Shown here: positions 25,715-33,100 of the stretch, one piece after another | Numbering within the stretch: the stretch's first letter is position 1 | How the letters are laid out: each line of letters begins with the position of its first letter | Origin: Citreicoccus inhibens | GTDB taxonomy: Bacteria > Myxococcota > Myxococcia > Myxococcales > Myxococcaceae | Direction: 5' to 3' | NCBI RefSeq assembly: GCF_019039035.1 | Contig: NZ_JAHNZT010000042.1 | Span: 1-64,000, forward strand | Length of the DNA stretch: 64,000 bases | The notes under the pieces: generated by a model | Told to the model about the DNA's origin: nothing | What the model saw: only the letters and a program-made list of their open reading frames with translations | The model's database searches: none | Made by a program: the position numbers and the translations under genes

Positions 25715-26773
25715 TCAGTTCAGCTCGTCATCCCAGGGCTCGAAGGTCCAGGCCGTGGCGTCATGGGTGGCCTCCGCGAAGCGCGTGTCTACGATGTCTT
25801 CGAAGGGCAGCTGCTGGGGGATGAGTCCGTCGCGGTGCATCAGCCGTTGCACCAGCTCGAAGTCCGCTCGCCGCGGCGACAGGGGCGTGTACATGACGCG
25901 GCCGAGCGGCTGGGTGAGGGCCCAGCGCAACAGCGCTGGGGGCTGATTGAAGTAATAGCGGCCCACGAAGTCCGCGGCGTAGAGGCGCTCGCGGGTGCCC
26001 TGGTCGAGCCACAGGCCCGAGCGCGCAATGCCATCCACCAGAACCTGGACCGCCTCCGGGTGCCGGTCGATGACGTCTTGCCGCACCACCAGCACGCAGG
26101 AGATGTAGTCCGGCCAGTATTCGCGCGCGTGGAAGAGGACGCGCCCATAGCCGCCCAGCTCCGCCTGAGAGGGATAGGGCTCGCCCATCACGTAGCCGTC
26201 GATGGCGCCCACCTCCAGCGCGGCGCCCACGTCGGGGGGCGCCATCTCCACAGCCTTCACCTCGCGCGAGGGCACACCCGCGCGCTCCAGGGCCTGGAGC
26301 AACATGAGCCGCTCGTCAGAGAACCGGCTGGGCACGGCGACGGTGCGGCCCCGCAGGTCCGCCACGGTCTTCACCGGCCCTTGCTTGCGCACCACGGCGG
26401 CGCTGCCGTAGCGATGGCCCAGATAGACAATCTTGATGGGGACGCCTTGCGCGCGGAGCGCGATGGCCATGGGCGCCACCAAGAAGCCCGCTTGGATGCG
26501 ATTGGCGATCAATGCCTCTTTTATCTCCGGGAACCCCTGGAACATCTTCAGGAGATAGGAGGTCCTCCCCATCGAGCGACGGGAGATGTAGTCCGCCACG
26601 GGGCACGCGAGGTGGCACGTGACGGGGACATAGGCGACGGTCAGCTTGCGCTCATTCTCGGGCAAGCGCGCGTTGAGCACGGCGGCCCAGTCCACGTTGA
26701 GCCACAAGTGAAGGCCCGTGAGGCTTCCCAGCCACAGCACGGCCGCGAGCACCACGCGTTGGCGGAGGTCCAT
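25715..26773 (-). CDS. NMT1/NrtA-like ABC transporter substrate-binding protein
   Basis: ATG 26773 gives 352 residues. An N-terminal hydrophobic segment (about residues 7-25) acts as signal or anchor. The body has the nitrate/sulfonate/taurine-type binding protein pattern: AYVPVTCHLACPVADYI, IKEALIANRIQAGFLVAPMAIAL, YGSAAVVRKQGPVKTVADLRGRTVAVPSRFSDE and DVGAALEVGAIDGYVMGEP. It is 8 bases downstream of a permease gene and is the last gene of the long minus-strand run that starts at the enediyne cassette. Substrate unknown; TCHLxCPV is seen in nitrate/bicarbonate-like binding proteins. Confidence 0.88.
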   Translation of the reverse strand: MDLRQRVVLAAVLWLGSLTGLHLWLNVDWAAVLNARLPENERKLTVAYVPVTCHLACPVADYISRRSMGRTSYLLKMFQGFPEIKEALIANRIQAGFLVAPMAIALRAQGVPIKIVYLGHRYGSAAVVRKQGPVKTVADLRGRTVAVPSRFSDERLMLLQALERAGVPSREVKAVEMAPPDVGAALEVGAIDGYVMGEPYPSQAELGGYGRVLFHAREYWPDYISCVLVVRQDVIDRHPEAVQVLVDGIARSGLWLDQGTRERLYAADFVGRYYFNQPPALLRWALTQPLGRVMYTPLSPRRADFELVQRLMHRDGLIPQQLPFEDIVDTRFAEATHDATAWTFEPWDDELN

Positions 26774-26781
26774 GGTCGTCC

Positions 26782-27549
26782 TCACTGCTCGGGAAAGCCC
26801 CAGCGGACGGGGCGAAGTCTCTCCAGCCGGCGCACCCCCGCGTCGATGGCCCACCCCACACAGCCAATGAGCAGCATCCCCGCCACCACGAGGTCGTAGC
26901 GCTTGCCGGCGTTGCGCGCGTCGATAATGAGGTAGCCCAGGCCCGAGTCGACCGCGAGCATCTCCGCGGCCACCACCACCAGCCACGCGATGCCCAGGGT
27001 GATCCGAAGCGCGACCAGGAGGTCCGGAATCGAGGCGGGCAACAGGACACGCAGCCACAGCGCGCCCGGGCCCAGCCCGAAGTTGCGGCCCGCGCGCAGG
27101 TGGACTTCGGGAATGGCCTGCACCGCGCTCGTGGCCGCCGTGGTGAGGGGGAAGATCGCGGCGAGGAAGATGAGGAACACCGTGGCAGGCTCCCCCACGC
27201 CCCAGAGCACGATGGCCAGGGGGCTCCAGGCCAGCGGGCTGATGGGCCGCAGCCATTGCACGACCGGGTCCATCGCGAGCGCGGCCTCGCGCCGTAGGCC
27301 CATCCAACTCCCCAGCGGCACGCCGAGCAGCACCGCGAGCCCCGTTCCCAGGGCCACGCGTCGCAGCGAGTCCAGCAGGTACGTCCCCAGGACTCCGCGG
27401 CGCAACAGCTCGCCCAGCCCGCGCACCACCGCGGCCGGTGAGGGAAAGACCTTGGTGCCGGTCTGGACGACCGCGAGGTGCCAGAGTGACACCAGCACCG
27501 CGCTGGCGAGGAGCGGCAGGCCCCAGTGCTCCAGGCGACGGCGCGTCAT
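26782..27549 (-). CDS. ABC transporter permease (SsuC/TauC/NrtB type), second copy
   Basis: A 255-residue protein with six membrane helices and the EAA loop (HLRAGRNFGLGPGALWLRVLLPASIPDLL, about residues 153-181) that docks the ATPase. Start ATG overlaps the ATPase stop (ATGA). It is clearly paralogous to the permease at 28337-29143: both share LRPISPLAW, RAGRNFGL, GIAWLVVVAAEML/ DSGLGFLI-like and IDARNAGKRYDLV blocks. Two different permease genes around one ATPase suggest a heterodimeric channel or recent duplication. Confidence 0.9.
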   Translation of the reverse strand: MTRRRLEHWGLPLLASAVLVSLWHLAVVQTGTKVFPSPAAVVRGLGELLRRGVLGTYLLDSLRRVALGTGLAVLLGVPLGSWMGLRREAALAMDPVVQWLRPISPLAWSPLAIVLWGVGEPATVFLIFLAAIFPLTTAATSAVQAIPEVHLRAGRNFGLGPGALWLRVLLPASIPDLLVALRITLGIAWLVVVAAEMLAVDSGLGYLIIDARNAGKRYDLVVAGMLLIGCVGWAIDAGVRRLERLRPVRWGFPEQ

Positions 27550-28340
27550 GCGCGCTCCTGTCGCGGCGGGGTGATGGCGCGAACGCCATGGGCCAGGCCC
27601 AGCTCCGCCATGAGCGTGTCGCGCAAGGCCAGGTAGCGCGGCGCGCTCAGGTCTCGCGGTCGGGGCAGGTCGATGTCCACCACGCGCCGGATGCGGCCAG
27701 GGCGCGCCGACATCACCGCGACGCGATCCGCGAGCTGCACGGACTCGTCGATGTCGTGGGTGACGAAGAGGACGGTCTTGCGCGCCTCGGACCAGATGCG
27801 CAGCAGCTCCGCGCGCATCTCCAGGCGGGTGATGGAGTCCAAGGCTCCAAAGGGCTCGTCCATGTAGAGCACGTCGGGATCCACCGCCAAGGCCCGGGCT
27901 ACCTCCACGCGCTGCTTCATTCCTCCGGAGAGTTCGTGGGGATAGGCGTGCTCGAAGCCTGTCAGGCCCACGCGGGCCACGGCGCGTGCCACGCGTTCGC
28001 GGCGCTCCGGGCCGGGACGCCTCGCGAGGCCGAAGCCGATGTTTCCTTCCACGGTCAGCCAGGGAAAGGTGCCTCGCTCCTGGAAGACGAAGATGCGCCG
28101 TGGATCCGGTCCGGTGACGGGCTGCCCGTCCACGAGCACCTCACCCGCCGCGGGGGCGAGGAATCCACCGACGATGTTGAGCAGCGTCGACTTGCCACAG
28201 CCCGAGGGACCCAACAGGCACACGAACTCGCCGGTCTCGACCTCCAGGTTCACGTCCTCGAGGACGGACCGCTCCCCCTGAGAGGAAAGGAAGCGCGCGT
28301 GGAGTCCGCGCAGCCGCAGCTTGGGAATCGGGCGCGTCAT
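27546..28340 (-). CDS. ABC transporter ATPase (nitrate/sulfonate/taurine type)
   Basis: ATG 28340 overlaps the upstream permease stop (ATGA); 264 residues. Walker A GPSGCGKST (about residues 41-49), Q-loop FQERGTFPWLTV, signature LSGGMKQRVEVARAL, Walker B VLYMDEPFGALD and switch H in THDIDESV are all intact, so the protein should hydrolyse ATP. The sequence belongs to the SsuB/TauB/NrtD group. Flanked on both sides by permease genes and probably serving both. Confidence 0.94.
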   Translation of the reverse strand: MTRPIPKLRLRGLHARFLSSQGERSVLEDVNLEVETGEFVCLLGPSGCGKSTLLNIVGGFLAPAAGEVLVDGQPVTGPDPRRIFVFQERGTFPWLTVEGNIGFGLARRPGPERRERVARAVARVGLTGFEHAYPHELSGGMKQRVEVARALAVDPDVLYMDEPFGALDSITRLEMRAELLRIWSEARKTVLFVTHDIDESVQLADRVAVMSARPGRIRRVVDIDLPRPRDLSAPRYLALRDTLMAELGLAHGVRAITPPRQERA

Positions 28341-29143
28341 CGCGTGCTCCCGTCCATCGCGCGCTGAAGCCAGCGCATGAATGCGTCCAGTCCCACGCCA
28401 ATGCCCCCAATGAGCACCAGGGTCGCCATCACCAGGTCGTAGCGATTGCCCGCGTTGCGCGCGTCGAGGATGAGGAAGCCGAGGCCCGAATCGACCCCGA
28501 GCATCTCGGCGGCCACGACCACAAGCCACGCCACGCCCAGCGTGAGGCGCATCCCCACGAAGATGCGCGGGAGCGCGGCTGGGAGCACCACGCGCCAGAG
28601 GAGGGCCGCGGGAGTGAGTCCGAAGTTGCGGCCCGCGCGCAGGTGCACCTCGGGGACGCCGCGCACGGCGCTGGCCACCGTGGTCACCAGCGGGAAGAAC
28701 GAGGCGAGGAAGAGGATGAAGATGGCCGAGACATCTCCCACGCCGAACCAGAGGATGGAGATGGGAATCCAGGCGAGCGGGGAGATGGGCCGCAGCACCT
28801 GGAGGAGCGGCGAGAGCGCCAGCTCGCCTCGGCGAAACCACCCGAGCATCAAGCCGAGTGGCAACGCCACGCCGAGCGCCGCGAGATATCCCCACGTCAC
28901 GCGAAACAGCGAGGCCACCGTGTGCCGGAAGATGACCTGTCGCTGGACCAGCTCCCAGATCCCCTCGGCCACGCGGCGCGGTGAGGGAACGGGTGTCGCG
29001 CCCGCCAGCGCCACCGCGAGCGCCCAGGCGAGCACGAGGCCCACGAGCCCCACGAACCGGAGCCCGAGCGGACGCGGGCCCGCGAGGCCCCTTCCCGACA
29101 CGTCATGGGTCGGAGGAATCGGGAGGGTCTTCAGGTGGCGCAT
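28337..29143 (-). CDS. ABC transporter permease (SsuC/TauC/NrtB type), first copy
   Basis: ATG 29143, with GCGGAG eight bases upstream, gives 268 residues but overlaps the end of the selenoprotein candidate gene by 41 bases; a GTG at 29101 would avoid this but lacks a ribosome site. Six helices, EAA loop HLRAGRNFGLTPAALLWRVVLPAALPRIF. The overlap with the AhpD-like gene implies translational coupling, which ties the transporter to the enediyne operon. Paralogue of the gene at 26782-27549. Confidence 0.88.
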   Translation of the reverse strand: MRHLKTLPIPPTHDVSGRGLAGPRPLGLRFVGLVGLVLAWALAVALAGATPVPSPRRVAEGIWELVQRQVIFRHTVASLFRVTWGYLAALGVALPLGLMLGWFRRGELALSPLLQVLRPISPLAWIPISILWFGVGDVSAIFILFLASFFPLVTTVASAVRGVPEVHLRAGRNFGLTPAALLWRVVLPAALPRIFVGMRLTLGVAWLVVVAAEMLGVDSGLGFLILDARNAGNRYDLVMATLVLIGGIGVGLDAFMRWLQRAMDGSTR

Positions 29144-29744
29144 AGCCGAACTCCGCCAGCCGCCGCCCGGAGGCCTGGTAGTGCGGCGTGCTCATGTCCT
29201 GGACGCCGGAGCCGTCGATCCACCGGTTGTAGAAGTTGAAGAGGGCGCAGACCGTGATGGCGTCGTAGATGGCCTCGTCCGTCCAGCCCACGGCGCGCAG
29301 CGCGTCCACGTCCGATCGACCCAGCGCGCTGGAGCGCAGGTTGAGCGTGTCGATGAAGGCGAACAGCGCCTTCTCCGCGTCCGGGATGGGCGCGGTCGAC
29401 GCGTCTCGCAGGACCGCATGGACCTTGTCGGGGGATTGCAACAGTTCCGCCGCGACCGCGGCGTGAGAGCCCGTTCAGAACGCGCATTCGTTTCCTCGGG
29501 ACGTGTACGCGGCGATGAGCTCGCGCATCCCCGGTGACAGCGGCGAGGGGCCGCGCATCACCTCTTGCGTGAAGCGTGACAGGGCCGCGCCTCGCGAGGG
29601 CTTGAAGGCGAACAGGTGCCAGATTTGCGGCGGAGGAAAGCCCGCCGCGCGCGCCTCGCGAATGAGCGCTCCGTAGTGGCACGACGACTCATGGGACTCG
29701 ACATCGGGCAGGTGCATGCGGCGGTCGGGACTCTTGGGGGCCAT
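29103..29744 (-). CDS. AhpD/carboxymuconolactone decarboxylase-like candidate selenoprotein (UGA read as Sec)
   Basis: Read from ATG 29744 (GAGGA ribosome site) through an in-frame TGA at 29477-29475, this is a 213-residue protein of the peroxidase-related AhpD-like family. The active-site segment is SRGNECAF-U-TGSHAAVAAEL: Cys87, Sec90 in place of the second catalytic Cys, and the family His at 94. Everything after the TGA is well conserved, for example CALFNFYNRWIDGSGV, and in frame. A hairpin with a GGUC loop lies 17 bases after the UGA (separate entry). AhpD-like CxxU selenoproteins are known. Alternatives are a nonsense mutation giving two pieces (29475-29744 and 29103-29441) or a sequencing error. 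The gene lies 23 bases after the thioesterase gene of the enediyne cassette. Confidence 0.72.
29444..29477 (-). promoter_or_regulatory. Candidate bacterial SECIS hairpin directly after the UGA
   Basis: On the minus strand the UGA (29477-29475) is followed by 11 bases and then CGCCGC-GGUC-GCGGCG (29463-29448), a perfect 6-bp stem capped by the tetraloop GGUC, with a bulged A and two further pairs below (C-G, U-A). The loop begins 18 bases after the UGA. In the E. coli fdhF SECIS the SelB-contacting GGUC also sits in the apical loop, 18-19 bases after the UGA. The match in both loop sequence and distance is what makes this more than a chance hairpin. Confidence 0.6.
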
Positions 29745-29767
29745 CGGTGTCCTCGCGAGGGAAGCGG

Positions 29768-30193
29768 TCAACGAACGACGAACGCATCGAGCGCGGCGCG
29801 AAGCTCGGCGGGAAAGGGCGTGGGTTCGTTGCGCCCGCCCTGGCGCGACATGCAGGCAATCTCTTGCTCGCCCCTCGCCACCGGCTCGCGCTGGCCATGG
29901 ACCAGCCGCAGGTAGTCGAAGCGCATCGTCACGCGATTGGGCGAGAGTCCTCCCAGCCGCATCAGGATGAGCAACTCATCGAAGGCCCGGACTTCATCGA
30001 GGTAGTCGCAGGCCACGCGGGTCGTCACCAAGGCGAGCCCCAGACCGAGCTGAGAGAGCGTGGAGGGCGCGTGCTCGCGCAGGAAGAACTCACGGCAACG
30101 GCCCTGCCAGCGCAGGTGGTTCACGAAGTACACGTTGCCCACCAGGTTGGTCTCCTCGAAGCCCACGGTGTGCCGGTACTCAAACGCGCGCAT
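29768..30193 (-). CDS. tebC: Enediyne-type hotdog thioesterase (TEBC/DynE7/SgcE10 family)
   Basis: ATG 30193, with GTGGAGGC as ribosome site, gives 141 residues and overlaps the PKS end by 14 bases. The sequence FEETNLVGNVYFVNHLRWQGRCREFFLREHAP is the hallmark of the enediyne 4-hydroxybenzoyl-CoA-thioesterase-like hotdog family, including the catalytic Glu/Asn-Val-Tyr region. The enzyme hydrolyses the ACP-bound polyene made by the PKS, releasing it or a ketone derivative. Its position immediately after the PKS is the standard cassette order. Confidence 0.95.
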   Translation of the reverse strand: MRAFEYRHTVGFEETNLVGNVYFVNHLRWQGRCREFFLREHAPSTLSQLGLGLALVTTRVACDYLDEVRAFDELLILMRLGGLSPNRVTMRFDYLRLVHGQREPVARGEQEIACMSRQGGRNEPTPFPAELRAALDAFVVR

Positions 30194-33100
30194 CGTTGCC
30201 TCCACTCAGCGCCGCGAGGACCAGCGGGCCGCTGTGTTCGCGCAAGTGGGTGCGCAGCGTGGCCACGCGCCGCGCGCCCGCGCCGAACAGAATCCATCCA
30301 TCCGGCTCCGCTCCGGTGACGGCCAGCCGCGTGGCCGCGGGCAGCCCTGCTTTCTTCAGGCACTCGATGGCGGTCCACACGCGCGTGGCGGCGCTCGCCA
30401 GGTCCTCCCCATGCTCACGCGCCACCCGCTCCGCGAGGGCCGAGCGCTCCGGTCCGAGCAGCTCGCGCCACACCGGCGCGGTGCGCGCCTCCACGGGCTC
30501 CATGTCGCAGCCGACGCTGCCCGGCCCGGTCACCGCCATGGTGAGGGGGCCCGCGTGCGAGGCGGATGCGCCCACTCCGCTCGTGGGAACGGGCTTGCCA
30601 TCCGGACGACGGAAGACGGCGCCAGTCGCGCCCATGACGGAGCGCAGGACGCGGTCCGTGCGGCCGGGTCGTACCTCGTCGGGCCGGGCGTCCAGGGCGA
30701 CGTGCAACGTGGCCCCAGGGAGCAGCTCCCCGATACGTCGCTCCATGTACGGCGCGAGCAGGGATGCGGGCCACGCAGTGGGCTCGGGAGTCGACTCGAT
30801 TCGCTTCAAGCGCAGACCTTCCCAGCGCTCCACGACGTCGCCCCGCGCGTCGCACAGCTCCACGTCGTAGGTGAAGTGCTGGCCGTCGCTCGACAGCTCG
30901 CGCGCGATGACGTGCCGAGGCTCCTCGCCCGTGGCGGCGCGGCGGATGGCGTTGACTCCCACGGGCAAGAGCTGCCCGTGTGGGATGCACGCCTGGATGG
31001 CATGCAGGGCCGCGTCTCGCGTGGAGGGCTCGCCGAGCACGAGCCGCGCGGGCAGGTAGCGCGCGAACCACGGTGCATCGGGTGTGGCGGTCAGCTCCGC
31101 CACGCACTCGGTGGCGCGCAGCCGGAGGTAGCGCGCGATCCGTTGGAAGCGCCCGGTGTGGAAGAACAGCCGGCCGTACAAGTCTCGCTCTGGATCAAGT
31201 CCCTGGTGCACTCGCTCTTCATCTCGGGGCACGGGCCAGCGCTCCGAGCACGTGGACGTGAGGCTTTGGGCTGGCCAGCGACACGTGGCGCGAAAGTGGT
31301 CGACCTGGAAGCTCGTCTCCTCGGAGCGCACCACCACCTCGACTGAATCCGTGGCGGTGGCCAGCGCGGCGATGCGCAGGGTGCGGCGCGTGCCTGAGGG
31401 CACCACCACGGGCCGCTCGAAGCGCACCTGCTCGAAGTCGGGGGCTCGCTCCTGGCCCATCAACGCCGTGGCGACCTGGGCCATCGCCTCCAGGCCGAGC
31501 ACCGCGGGCCACAGCCGCTCGCCTCGGAAGACATGCTCGTCCAATGACAGGTCCGTGCCGTCGGACAGCTCGATGTCCACCACCAGCTCCACTCCGGGCT
31601 GATGCACGCGCACCTGCTCGACGAACCGCAGGAAGGGCAGGGCGCCTGAGGCCGCGGGGAGCATCGGCTGCGCGCCCATTCGTGCGGTCACCATCACCGC
31701 CACGGGCGACGTAGGCGTCGCGAGGAGCGCGCGCAGCATCGCCACGCCTTGCTCCGGAGGAATGGCCTGGATGCCTCGCTGGGCGAGTGCTTCCACGCGT
31801 CCCAGTCGCTCGCCCATGCCCAGTCCGGACCAGACGGACCACTCCACGCAGAGACACCGGCACGCGGGCCGCTGCGCACCCCAGCGCTCCACCTCTCGCG
31901 TGAGCCACGCATTGGCGAGTGCGTAGTCGGCCTGTCCCTCCATTCCCAGCCGACCGATGACCGAGCCAAACCCGATGAGCAGTCGAACGGAGTCGGAGGA
32001 CACCGCCGCGAGCACATTGCGCAGGCCCTCGACCTTGGGAGCCAGGGTGGCGCGCAGCGAGGATTCATCGAGGCGCGAGAGTGGACGAGGCTCGTTCAGG
32101 CCCGCGCCATGCAGCACGGCGGTGATGGGGCCCTCGAGCGCGGCTTCCAACTCGCGCACTGCTCGGTGAGCACCTGTTGGCGCCGAGATGTCCACGGCGA
32201 CGTAGCTCGCGCGAATGCCCGCCGCCTGGAGCCGATGGAGATTCGTGGCGAGCACCGCGTCCTCGTCCGGGCGAGCGCGACCGATCAATCCGAGCCGCGC
32301 CCCGCTGCTCCGCGCCAACGCCAAAGCACACTCGTACGTGATGCCCTTTCCTCCTCCCGTGACGAGCAGGATGTCGTTCTCGCCCAGTCCAGGAATGACT
32401 GTCTTGGCGAGGAACAGTGGGCGCAGGTCAGGCTCTTCGCGCACGCCCTCGCGCGTGTACCGGCATTCGCGCACGCCGGGGCTCAGGGCACGGGCTTCGG
32501 CCAACACCCACTCCAGGGCCTGCGGATGGTCCTCGGGGACATCCACCACGCCCACCGCGACATCGGGCGCTTCGAGGTGGAGCGAGCGTGCAAAGGCCGC
32601 GCACCCGCCCTCGTGCTGGATGACCAGGAAGCGCCTGGGCCCGCGGCTCTCCAGCGCGGCATGCGCGGCCCGGAGGAGCATCCGGGCATCGGTCTCGGTC
32701 GTCGCGGCGGAGACGCGCACCGCGATGCCTGGGCCTGGACAAAGCGCGTTGAGTCGCGCGCTCAGCTCCGTCGCGTGAGCCTCCGCCGCGGAGGAGAAGA
32801 CAGTCCACGTCCCGACAGGCCATGCCTGCGGCCCGACGGGCGGGAGCGGGCGTGCAGTCCACGCGACGGTGAAGGCGCGTACCCAGGCATCGACTCCGTC
32901 AGGGAGGGAGGCCGCCGGACCGCGCGCGTGCGAGCCTTCTCGCCGCAAATCCTCCAGCGCCTGGGCCAGCGTGCGCACCTGCGCGCGTGCGAACTCCAAC
33001 GGCGCGAGGAGCGGAGGAAGACCGAGCACCCGAGCGGCCTCGGTGGCGATTCGCGACACGCTGATGGAGTTGAGATGCAGGTCTCCGAGGAGGCGGTCGT

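Noticed and set aside
29103-29744. Annotating the AhpD-like gene as two separate genes or a pseudogene
   Set aside because: The halves are in one frame, both conserved, and the only break is a UGA at a catalytic Cys position followed by a SECIS-like hairpin; selenocysteine explains all of this better. Kept as an alternative.
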